Source: Hofstenia miamia
Taxonomy: Eukaryota > Xenacoelomorpha > Acoela > Hofsteniidae
Direction: 5' to 3'
Assembly: GCA_900660155.1 (NCBI GenBank)
Contig: CABFPE010000031.1
Coordinates: forward strand, 2,207,645-2,271,644
Length of the DNA stretch: 64,000 nucleotides
Shown here: positions 32,341 through 44,900 of the stretch, one piece after another
How the letters are laid out: every line of letters starts with the position of its first letter
Position numbering within the stretch: the first letter of the stretch is position 1
Program-made: the position numbers and the translations under genes
The notes under the pieces: model-generated
What the model was told of the DNA's origin: nothing
Databases searched by the model: none
Seen by the model: only the letters and a program-made list of their open reading frames with translations

Positions 32341-34906
32341 TGGCGTTATGTATTCATTTGCGATTATCAAAAATTACTCATTGACCGAAGAAAAATGCGA
32401 ATGTTAACGCTTTAACATTGTAAAGCTGTGTATAGCATTGAAAGCGTTTTATTTTTAGTTTAGAAATTTGGAGTTTCATTTTCCACTTTGTAGATCAATA
32501 CATAAATTCAGTGGCGGCTCACGCATGCAATAGTTGGGCAAACAAATATTTTTATGTAGCCAAATTAGTTTAAAATTTAAATCATGAAAAAAATTTTTTA
32601 TCTGTAATATAATAGAAATATGATTAGTACTGCAGCTAATGATTTCGGTAACTTTTTCTCCTCTAATTGTTATTCTTGAATTTGTTGAAAAATTCTTTAA
32701 GCAGAAAATGATCATTCTATAAAATCCAATAGTTTGTTTTCATTCAAATATTTTCAAAATATTGAAAAAGAACTTTCTCAATTTACAATTAAAGTCATGT
32801 TGATGATAGAAAACTTGAGATAAATTACAAAGTTTTGTCAGATTGAGAATGTTAGAGTAGAAATTTATATCAGAAAATGGCAGCTGAGAGAGATCACATT
32901 TAAATTAAATTTTAAAAATTTACTAAATCTATGAAACCGTATTTGCACAGGAATGTGAATCTAGTTTCCATTTGAATGAAGTTTATTTCAAAATATATTA
33001 CACCTAAAATATCGGCATTATATTTGATTTTTTGAATTAATTGGTTCGCATATTCGTAGAAAAAATCGTCTTTCATTCACAATTTCTAATTTCTGTAAAG
33101 AAAAACAAATGACTACTGTTTTATATTTAAGAATATTTTACAAGGAATCCGCGAGGTAAAAAATGCGAAAAAACTGTATATCAGATAAAGGAGCCTCACT
33201 CAAATATATTTCAGTTTCCAGTATTGCTTGAATAGAAAATTTTTCTGATTGGTTTAAATAATAAATATCATGTCTACAAGGGTAATGTTTCAATTGAAGC
33301 AAGGAGCGGACTGCTTGCTTTGCCAGCTAAAGCTTCGTGCGAGGATTTGAAGAAAACGGATATAATTATGTTCTACATTCAATTCATATTATTACTTGAT
33401 TGCTAAATGTTATAAATCAAACAATTTACTATTTGAAAATTTGCATAGATATAAATTCAGGCAATTAAGAATAAAATTAATTTATTAAAAAATTATTGGA
33501 CAAGCACTGCTTGCCTTGCTTACATAGATAAGATAAGAGATTCTATATTCAGATAAATGTTTACAATTCAATAACTGATAATTTATCTGAATAGCGTCAT
33601 AAATTACAAAAAAGTAACCAATCTACAAATCAACATACATTACAAAAAGTAACAATTCTTACAGGCTATGGATGAATTACTTTATATTGCTATTTTAATG
33701 ACGAGTTATCGTATAGTCATTGTTGTAAAATTTAAATCCTAACCATGATGAACCTAAAATATACTTTTGCTTAAGGAAGATTTTTAAACGCTTTTTAAAA
33801 GGTTTCAATTTTTCAATGCTTTTAATTTCTTTAGGTAGCGAATTCCAGGTTCGAATTGCGACATTAATGAAAGATTTCTTCAAAACTTTTTTCTTATACT
33901 TAACACATGTAAAAATTTTAGATCTTGAATTCTGTTTATGCGCAAATCCCGGGAATTTAATTGAATTATAAGGCGGTAGATTTTTTACTAGTTTGAAAAA
34001 TGTTAGCAAGGTATTTAAAATGACGAGTTGTTTTGGAAAGAGAATTGACCTACAAATGTAATGTTTAGTTTTCGATGAATTTTTTGCTGAGATATTCAGT
34101 GCCCATTTTAATTGAATGTCAAGTTTTCTATAAAGCACATCACTTAGATCAGTAAATAAGAAGTTTGCATAATTAAGGTGGCTCATGATAAAGCATGGAA
34201 GAATTGAATAAATGCACTTGTTGGAATAATGTTAGCAACGATTTTTATATTCCTTTAAAACTCGAATTAAGAAACACGTGGTAAATTCCTAATTTTTATA
34301 ATTTATAACTATTTAAAGTTATTATTGTGCCAAAACGCAAAAACAAATCACAAAAAGAAAAGAAAATATCCCAAAGGCATGTAATTTTGTTCAAAAGGGC
34401 AAAAACAAATCACAAAAGGGAAATTTATTTTTAAAATCTGTTACATGTAAATGCATATAGATTAATTAACATTTCAATTATTGTTACCGTTTTACAAAAA
34501 CAAATAGACTAGTTGGTGAAGGCGATAAAAAAATTTATATTACCAATGTTAATTTGACAGTAATACTATTATTATCATCTTCATTCATTTCAATGATACT
34601 AGCAGTATTTATTTAACTCTTAATATCAAAGACACTGATAAAATTTAAGTTTAAACAATTTTTTGAAATGTAAAATAAATAAGTTATTTAATATTTTTAA
34701 ATGTATATATATATATATATCAATAAACGTTAATTACCAATTAACGACAGTAATATAAATATTATCAATAATTTTTGCAAATATTTTGCTATTGAATTTA
34801 ACGAGAAAAACGTATTGAAAAAATATTTATTTCATTTGTACAAGAGACGGTGATTGATAAATCATTTTACTTTATTAATATTTTAGTTTTGTAGCAATTT
34901 TAATTG
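32341..34906 (-). repeat. Right arm of the large inverted repeat pair
   Basis: Reads on the minus strand in the same order as 23733-25006: outer AT block, TA tract near 34710, minisatellite remnant, then the shared gatcgttgctaacattattcc-type segment. It has an extra 1.7 kb (about 32512-34215) with a LINE C-family C-terminus. The junction in the left arm falls at a short shared atttat, so the left arm looks like a deletion derivative. Confidence 0.75.
33695..34250 (-). mobile_element. LINE C-family C-terminal fragment
   Basis: The open frame reads MSHLNYANFLFTDLSDVLYR, KLDIQLKWALNISAKNSS, FPKQLVILNTLLTFFKLVK and ends with RTWNSLPKEIKSI before a stop. It is a cleaner version of the broken C-terminus of LINE C at 26040-26400, which shows the shared family. 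Upstream bases (INKNIVANIIPTSAFIQFF-type) also match. Confidence 0.75.
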
Positions 34907-35159
34907 ACGTAAGCAACATATCTTTAAAATCGGTTCTACGTCATGGAAAGGATTTCAGTTTTTCAAAAAATATTGATTAAAATAACCAACAATAAACTGG
35001 GTAAACTACATTCTGCTTCCATGTTTTTGTTGTTGTGTTTTAGTGTCTCCATTTGAAATTCTGGCTGGGCTACCATAAACATTTTGTAAGAAGCGTGCAA
35101 ATAAGATTTATATTTAATACCAATAAACTAAGACATCTAATGTGACTAAATACAGAAAC

Positions 35160-35300
35160 CAACATTGAAAACCGTTCCAACGTATGTGAAATTACTTGCA
35201 ACTGTGGAACACAATACATTGGAAAGACATCAAGCAATTTACAATCAATTTTAGAACCACTAAACAACATGAAATTTACATATAAAAAACTAAGAATTAT
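35160..35300 (+). mobile_element. Penelope-like element relic (GIY-YIG part)
   Basis: The plus strand reads VCEITCNCGTQYIGKTSSNL, which matches the CxCGxxYIGxT core of the GIY-YIG endonuclease at the C-terminus of Penelope-like retroelements. It is a fossil fragment; the reverse transcriptase part is not seen nearby. It lies just downstream of the ATMIN-like gene's last exon. Its divergence suggests an old insertion. Confidence 0.55.
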
Positions 35301-35985
35301 GGAACCAATCTCAAAAAAACATGATAGTTACAAATAGTAGTTTCATACCGAAACAAGTGAAGTAAATTATGCATTTTTTAAATTGATACATAAACTCAAA
35401 AATTTATACAAACGACATAAGCCTTAGTTATTTGAATATAAATGGAGGTTAAAATACAAACAGAAATTAAAATAATGTGATCTTAATTTCATTTAAAAAT
35501 TCGGTATCTATATAATTGTGGACGTTTTTTGTACAGTGACAATATTTATATTGAAAAAAATCGTTCAATTAAGGTTTCTTCATCTTCCTAGTTAGGAAAA
35601 ATTTTAAATTTGCAAATATTGTTCAGATCCACTTAATTGAGAAACCGATGGTTTTTATTATGAACTATAAATTGCTAACTACTATGAATGCGACTATTTT
35701 GCAATTGTTTTTAATATTAATGATAATTTTTTCGAATATAAATGGATATTTACACAAACTTTTAGTATTTGAAACCGCTTTAAACTTATTTATGACTCGG
35801 AATTTCTTCAGTTTTAAATCAGAACAAAGCTATTTTAACCTAATAATAAATGAACGTGTTGACGATGGTTTCCATTGCAATAGACAACATAAAAGGCCAC
35901 TTTCTTTATAAGAATTTAAAACAAAATCAAAATCATAGTAAAAGTTTGCTAACTTTACAAAAACAGAATTGACAAATTGTAAAAT

Positions 35986-38900
35986 TTAGAAAATATCGTT
36001 TTGATTAAATGCCAAATCGTCATCAAGCCAATTTCCGTCATATGTCCACGGTGTTTGAGTGGCGGCACTAGATTCAACAAAATCCTCGACTTGTGACCAC
36101 TGTGTTTGTGTGGCTGCTGATGATTCTGGATAAAAAACAGCCTGCTGCCACGTGGTTTGAGTAGACATATTCTCGGCTGCCGAATCCCATGTTTGTGTCT
36201 CATTTTGCACCATTCCAAAGCATGGCTGAGGGCAAATTGGAGCCTAAAAATTTTTTTTAGAAAGCGTGCTGTTAAATTAGGTTTCAGTGTCAAGACATTA
36301 CACACGGTCCCTTTTTTATCGGTTAAAAATTGGTTATATATTCAACCAATCTACCAACAAAAGCAGAATGATGTTCTTAGCAAAATGTCTATTTTTTTTT
36401 GAATTTCATACTTTATAGGAACTTCAATAAATCGTGCAATTAGATTATAAACTGAAAATTTTCACAGAAAGTAAACCAAGTAATTCATTTATAAAACAAA
36501 AATAAACCACTGTCCCTAATTAAAGCGTTGTCCAATTTCCTAACGCTCCACTTCATTAGCCTCTTATGATTGTTGATAATTATTGATTTCTAGTCATTTG
36601 GGACCAGTTGGCATAGCCTAGGTATTGAACAGATGAGGAAAGAAGCCAAAACTCGATCCCCTTCGAGGTCAACAAGGACTCTGCTAAATTTGCTGTTTAA
36701 GAGACATCATTTTGTCGAATCCCTAACGCACATGAGCAATTTGTTTTTAGCTAAATTAAATGCAATATTCAATTCAGTACCCTTCAGCTTGGAGGCACTA
36801 ATTCTCAAGAATAAAATTCATCATTCACATACTTGAGCGACGGCTCTGTCCAAAGTATGGTATATCAGATGTATCCGTCACTTTGCTTGCCTGTTGACCA
36901 CAGTCTATAACGAAGAAATCATGACAAAGAATATTTGCACAACTTTTTAGTTTGCCAGGTTTTTTTATAAAGTTCTTCAAGGCTATTGTTCGCACTAACC
37001 GTCGGTCAGCATTCTTATCAACATTCGAAGCATCTCTTCAAGTGCTTCAGAAACAATTCCTTTGTGACGAAGCTTGGACAGTTTGGCGGCTGGTGCTGGG
37101 TGTTCTGGAACCTTTCAAGATCTGTCATCGATTTTTTATTGATCAAAATTTAAATTTGCTTAAGGCTGACAATCGTATTCAATGAGATTAAACTTTTTGT
37201 CTTAGTATCATGATTTGAAGACCTAGAGATGTTCCATGAAGTTACGGTCCTAAAGGCCTTAGAGATGCCATATGATTTGTTTAGAGCTTTGTTTGGCGAA
37301 ATAATAATAATAATAATAATAATCAATGACTTTATTTAGCCGCTGAAGGCATACACAACAAGAAAATAAAAACAAGTCAAGTTTTACGGCAGCGAGGACA
37401 GTCACAGGAGATGAAATAGGAGCANNNNNNNNNNNNNNNNNNNNNNNNNNNNNNNNNNNNNNNNNNNNNNNNNNNNNNNNNNNNNNNNNNNNNNNNNNNN
37501 NNNNNNNNNNNNNNNNNNNNNNNNNNNNNNNNNNNNNNNNNNNNNNNNNNNNNNNNNNNNNNNNNNNNNNNNNAGGACAGTCACAGGAGATGAAATAGGA
37601 GCAAATGGAAGAGTAGGCGAAGTCGGAGAAGGGCTCAGCAAAGAGGAAAGCCATCAAAGATTTCTTGAAGCTCGGTGGTGGGGAAAAGAAATCAATCGCT
37701 GTTGGAGGGTTGCGAGTCAAGATGTAATTAGCAGCAGTACAAGCACGATTGAAAAACGAGTGAAGGGTGCGATGTTTCTTTGTACGATGACTGGAGAAGG
37801 TTACAACATCATCAGAGCGAGTGCAGCAGGAATTGGAGAACTTAATGAAATCAAAAGGATCAAGATCCAATTTGCGAGTCAGTAGTCGATTGAACAGAAG
37901 GAGATCACAGGCATGGAAGTAGAGTGACAGCGGGAGAGTGGAGAATTTCAGCAGAGCGTCTTTATAGTCCAAAGAGGAAATCCATTTGAAAGCGCGTTTC
38001 TGGAAACGTTCCATGGAGTGGAACAAAGCACGAGAAGGCCACCAACAAGGAGACGCGTAGAGAAGAATGGCGCGAGGAATGGACTTGAACAAAGAGAGTT
38101 TCACAGCGGACGAGGTATTAAAAGGAACATTACGGAAAAGGGCAAATAGCGAGGAATTAGCTTTGCGGAGACGCGCAAAGACATGTCCAGTCCAATTTAA
38201 GTTTGCAGCAAGTTGAACTCCAAGATGAGTGTGATGAGGCGCAAAGTTCACAGGTAGAGGCAAATCAGAAGGGGGAGCCACAGAAAAGGAAATACCACAT
38301 GTCTTGGTAGTGCTAAAATCGAGATGGTTGACAGAGGACCAAGTAGACAAGTGCTCAAGATCAGAAAAAATGTTCGACGCAAAAGACCAACCAAAATCAA
38401 AAATCGCAGTGTCATCGACATACAACAGGCAAGACGAGTTGAGAACAGAATGAGGGAGGTCGTTAATGGCAACGAGGAAGAAAAGAACAGCAAACACTGA
38501 GCCTTGAGGGGCACCACTAGTAACGGGGACAGGAGAAGAGATAGACGAGTTGATTTTGACACACTGGTGGCGATTAGTCAGGTAGGACTGGAACAGTTCG
38601 ATGAAATCCACATCAAAACCAAATAAACGTAACTTGTCAAGCAGAATGGAATGAGGGAGACGATCAAACGCTTTTGAGATGTCAAGAAAGATAATACAAC
38701 CAGAAATGTTTGAGTAATGTTTAATGAATGATTCAATTTGAACTGGAAAAAATATGAACTATAGGTAAGAGAAAACTTTTTAAAATTAAGTATACAGATT
38801 TTTATCCAGGTTCGTAGCCAAAAATATATTAGTGTCATTCGTGGCCAAAAATTCCTTTAGAAAATTATGACTCATTCAAATATTTTACCTGAAAATTACC

Positions 38901-41900
38901 ATGAAAGGCATGTGCAAGAAAATATGTAACCAATACTAACTAGAATGGGAGATAGTTGGAAATTTTATAATTTCAATAAATATTATAATGAAGATAGCGT
39001 TTTGGGAAACAAAATATTAGAAATAAATATATTGTGTTTTGATTTCATTTACCTTAAGTTTTTGGGGAGCTTATATTCCATAGGTGAATTGATTTTCCCT
39101 CTTAAACTAATTATTAGGCTTAGAGATAAGAATATTTTTGTGATTGTTCCTCGATTAGAAACATCAAAATTACTGTTGTCTGCTTAAGAAATCAAAATAG
39201 CTTTACTACACCACGACCACGCTTAAGCAAGAAAGGCCATAATGGTAATTCTCAATTTAACACAAGTGAGGGTAATTATCCAATAGCAAACAAACGCGAT
39301 ATGCATCAATTACCGCAACCACTGTGGATTAATTATTGTGTAATATGCCCCGCTCATGTGCTGTAGTACATTGCAAATCGAATTATAAGTGCACACGGTA
39401 TGTTCCAGTATATCGCTTCCCTGCAAACACACAATTACAAAAGGAATGGGTAAAAAATATCAGGTGAGAAGGATTTACAGCTTCTAAAAATGTAAAAAAC
39501 ATTTCACAGAAGACTCATTCATTTTTTATTCTGAATCAAAACAAATGAATTTTAAATGACTAAAAACAAAAAATCTTTGAAGGAATGCAATTCTCACATT
39601 ATTTCGTGAGCACCCTTCTTGCTATTCTAATTGCGATTCTTTGTTTGAGAGGCTCCACAAACAAAAGTTGATCGGAGAAATGACTATTTTGGAAAAGATT
39701 AATGAATCTGATATGTTGGACTTTACTAACTTATTTTTATATTGCCATGAAGACTAAGTATTATGAAACTTGTGATTCGCATGAATATCTAAAATTTACA
39801 AAGGGCGACAATGGGCAAATTCACGGCCACGCCTAACCTTAAACAGCCTGGGGATTTTTAGAAAATTTTTATGATCCTATAAAAAATTTTTAAATGCTTA
39901 TAGCTCAAAAAACTTAATGGTATGCTCAATCTGAAAGCACCACACGATAGAGGAGTCTCCTTCGGCCCCGCACCCTCAATGGGTTTGGAATATCTTTGCA
40001 AATATCAAGAAACAGTCAAAGTTCTTTGTTGCCTCCAGTGGCTCAAAACCTTCTAAATACATTAACACTAGGTATGGAGAGAATATAAATCTTTTTCACA
40101 AATTCTAAAAAAACTTGTTAATCTATTCAACCATCTCTGCCACAGCCATGAGCGTTAATAGAAATTTTCAACATTGCATTAATGCATGTCCCCAATAGAC
40201 CTACCAATGCCCCAAGATTTTCAAATTTGGAAATAGGCTTGGAGGAAATTCTTTGTAAAGAAAGTCTACAATGCTTCCTGGTTTATGATTTTAATGATTA
40301 GGAATCACTAACGTTAAAAGAAATTAATGAGTATCAGTTGGCACATGATAGTGATGTAATTTCCTTGGATCAGGCAGAAAACGATTCATTGTATATGATT
40401 GCAGGTTATACAGAAAGAAAACTGTTTAAATGCGAAACTTGTTCTAGAGCATAGCCCGAATTTAGTAATGATACATTGTTTGAAATTTAAAACCGCGGTG
40501 GGTTGAAAAATCCATCAGAATGCATTTTTCTTTGTGTCTTGGGGCGATTATAATTTATTAAATGTGTGTCCGATATTAGTATAAAGCAAACTAATACAAG
40601 ACAACGGATTATGTCAATTTTTGTAAATACTCCGCTTGATGAATTGCAATTACCATGTAAATGCAGTGAAAAAATTTTATTTTGTTGCAATTTTTTATTA
40701 AGCAATTTTTGTAAAGAATTTAATAATTCTGTTTCTGATGTTGATTGTAGAAAAAAAGTTTTAGTTATTATGTATCTTAAACACTTATTCTTTAGGAATT
40801 TAAAGTCCTTTGCAGTTCTTAACCATTTTTAAGGTTACCCTCACTTGTGTAATTTCAGAAAACGCCCTTTGGCCTTCTTGTTTAAGAGTGGCGTGACTAC
40901 ACATATTATAATAATCTGAAAAAAGGAAAAAAACATATTATATGATTAAAGGTTGTATGGAAATCGGAATATATATGAGTTAAATAATTCATTAGTTTTA
41001 TAACAAAATTAGCAATAGCTCTATAATCAATATCTATTTTACCAGCTGTTTTATTAAAGAAAATTTGAAGATATTATATACAGTATATTATTAAGAAAAT
41101 ATAAAACATCACGTATTAACTTATATTATTGCGATCTGAAATCTCTAATAAAACACAGAATTGCGAGGACTCAGAATATTACAAAAATTCTACCTTTAAT
41201 ACAAAAATTCAGTAGCCGGTAAGTATTAAAATTGAATAGCAACCAATTCAGGATTTAATAGTATCTGTAAAGAAAAGAATTGAGACTTCGGTCAGCAATA
41301 AAGTTCAGGTTTTCTTACAGAAATTAAACGAAGACAGTGTAGGATTAAACCAAGTGGCACTACTTTATATTTTAAATTATAATACCAAATTCAACCATTT
41401 TCACGGAAGCATAGGTTAACTATTTATTGCGTGTCAGCAATGTAGACAATTTTAATCACCTCAGATCTACTGAATTTAATTAGCGTACGTTGTTTATTCT
41501 AAATTTAGGTTTATTCAAATTTATTCAATTAGCCAAATAAATTTGCATATCACCCAATAACATGTAGGGGCTATTTCTTTAAATAAGCAGTCTTGTGCAC
41601 GCGCGTTTATTTCATTTGAACTATAATTCCTGTTTATTTTGTTTACTTAAAAGTAGATTATTTTGGTTTTTTTCCAGTTACATAGTGGGCCAGTGTATTC
41701 TAAAAGATAGAAATTGTACTGTAAACTGGGGTAACTTTGACAGGCTTTTTATATTAAACGACCAATTTATACACAAAAACCACTGAATTATGTTACTTTA
41801 TTATCGTGTCCATTTGAGGGTTATTGATGCCACGCATGAAGGAACAAAATAAAAATTTTGCATACATTTTCCCTGATTGCAATAAAGGAGCTGCCAAAGT

Positions 41901-44900
41901 TTCCTTTGTTTGAGGCAACCTTGACACTTGACAAATTTAAGTAAAATGAAATAAAAATGTTGGAAATCAAATACACATACACAAGCTGAATTGTGTTGGA
42001 TAACAAATATCAACTTTATTAAGATCAAATAAAATTTAAAAGCAGTATGAAATCGTAATGAATCACTTTATGAAGTATAAATTCATTAATTATAATACGC
42101 ATACATAGTAAATAATGTGTTTAGGTATGTTTTAAAATAGCTGACTTGAAATTCATGGCCAAGGAAATGTTCGATATAACAAAGGATAAAATTTTCTGGA
42201 AATTTTGATATTTCAAGCGTGTTATATCAAACAATGGACGATCGAAAGAGGTTTTGGATTTGACGCAACCATAGGGTGTTATCATATGGCCAGTCTTCCA
42301 TTTATTTCTATTTATTTGCTATATTTTAGAATGAGTCATTAAATTCGGCCAGGCCCAATAGTCGTTCCTATTTTAAAATCAATTAATTATTTTAAACTCA
42401 ATCTTGATATAATTGTATTATTCATTTCTTAACCAGTTGGTACCAACCATTTACCTATCATATAAATAGAAATACTCCGAACGAGTCGATAAAGCTTGCT
42501 GGGATCAAACTGCCAAAGATACCCTGTATCACAATGTTATATAGTTTACTGTATATTCTATCCCGAACAATTGTATTTTGTGTTATAATCATTAACGGTT
42601 GAGATCAAGGGCTGCTAAAAAATTAATTGCCATTAATAGATTTTACGTTTTCAAAATGGCGATTTATTAATTGTTTAGGACAATATTAATGGTCATTATT
42701 GCAATTGTTAAGTTTTCTTTCCTTAAATGATGAAGTTGAATTATTCATTCATTACACTTATCAGTGTTACTATTTTATCACAAGCAAAGCTAGTTGTCTG
42801 TCAGGTCAGGTTATCTACGCACAAGCTATTTTTGTGATCAATCTCACTGGGGGTTAGTACTTTTTTTCACCCAACCAAATCTCAAACCTTTCAAATTTAT
42901 CTCAAATCTTTAACATTTTTGATTCAATTGACATCAATCCTTTAAAAATAAATTTGGAAGATTTGAGATGAACTTGGAAGGTTTGAGATTTCGTTGGGTG
43001 AAAAAAGTGCCAACCCTCACTGTGCTTATTTAAAGCAATTTTCAAGTTGTTGGTTCGACTGCTCCACAGGTCAAAATGTCACAGCGCAGTAATTATGCAG
43101 TGTGAAACACGGAAATAAATATCAATGGTGCTCACTTTTTGATAGATTGTCATCATTTACAGTGTTTTACCATGCAAAGCTAAAGGTAGATGTATATAGT
43201 CGATTTAATTACACACTTCACAAATGAATTCATGAATTTGCGCAATATCACATGCACTTCTAAAATAGCCATTAATTTTCCATTAATGGCACAATTAGTT
43301 TTCCATTTGTGCAATTTCCATTAATCAATTTTTAAGCGGCCTTGTTTGAGATATTCGTTTTAATTCAATAACTTAAAGTAATATGATCTTTACAATGTTT
43401 ATGTACTAAATTGCTAGAGCACTTCAAAATCTTGAGTGCTTTATATCACAAAGGAACATCGATTCTGACTAGTGATGCGTTAAATGAGAGATTTATCTAA
43501 TTGCACAAAACACGAACATACTGTACATGCATGCATAAAATAAAATACTACTTGGTCGGTTTGAACGTAAAACTCTGATGAATACATCGGTTCGGGAAAT
43601 GGAGGAAAAGTGGACGCCACATTAACTACATTGTTGTTATCCATTGATTTATTTGCTGCGACAAAAGCCGAGCCTTTGGACATACTGATATCAGTCTGCA
43701 TTGCAGCCTCGCTCATTCGACGCTTCTAAAAATGAATTTTATTATCAATGATGCCACTAAGCTAAAATATAAATTACAAATATTGCTTAAGTCATATAAA
43801 AAAGTATACAACAAAATTTAAACTGCGATGTGTGAACTTTTAAAAATATATTTTTGACTTGTGCAATCGGGCGGCGTAGTGCATCATTTGCAATCCCGTG
43901 AACATTTGTGGGGCAACTACATACATATAAATAAGCCGGTTTTTGAAACAATGGCATTTAGAAATTTATAAATATTTTACAGTTTAGGTATGGATGTTTA
44001 GATTACCATCCTCGAGCAATAGGAGCTAAATCATGAAACCACAAACTTCCAGAAAAACTTATTACTAATACCCACACATTTCGATGCGCTAATACAATTT
44101 CCAATTTTTGGTTGTTGCTGATTATCAACTTTTTTTTCAAAATGACCAAAATGATGATGCTGCAGAACATTTGCCGACACATTTAAATCCTTCGTTCAAT
44201 ACTTAGTGCTCAATTGCTACAACTTATTGATGTTTTCGAAAGGCATGCCCTACACCACGTTTAATTAATTTTTTGTCGGGTGGATCCGCAGAAAATATTT
44301 GTAGACCTGATAAGTGATAATATACAACATATTTTGAAATTTTCAAACAAACATGCTTTAGCCTTTATATACACAAGGTTGCTAGCCTTACACTCACAAA
44401 ATCAAAGAAATGTCTGATCAATCCAGGCTGTGAAATGATTTGTTCCTTAAATTACTGTATCAAGAATAGCAATTCCAGGCGGGCTAGATGTGAAGAACAC
44501 AGAATTTAAATTCCCCAATAACTCATGTGGACGCAGAGAAGTTGTTCAACAAATATAAAGCGCTGATGCATACAAACTACTAAAGCTTCTGTGAACAAAA
44601 CTTGGAGAAACACATAGTTACTTCATACAATGAAAAAAGATGGAAATTTCTAAACTTAGAAATATTTCTTTGAATCGTTTATCAATGCATCTTTCAAAAC
44701 ATGTGTGTGAAGTTCATTAGCTTTTATCACTAGTGCATATAAATGCACTTTTCAACCTTCATTTTTGTATATTTTCCATTTTTAAAATGCATATAAATTT
44801 TTGATACTCATTAAATTTGCAACCCTTAAGACTGCACTTCTTCTATCTTACCTTTTATTTGGAAATCCAGTATCTTTCTCATTACATTATAATTATTCCA

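Noticed and set aside
32509-33540. Possible hAT element starting cagtggcggctcacg
   Set aside because: The right end with the expected inverted repeat could not be found; only scattered similarity (caagcactgcttgcc near 33500).
36840-37190. Coding-like plus frame (RRSAFLSTFEASLQVLQKQF) beside LINE D
   Set aside because: Protein-like but unrecognised; might be a decayed transposase, with no ends or motifs to support it.
44100-44650. Interrupted transposase-like stretch in an ATMIN intron
   Set aside because: No frame gives a clear family motif; stops are frequent.
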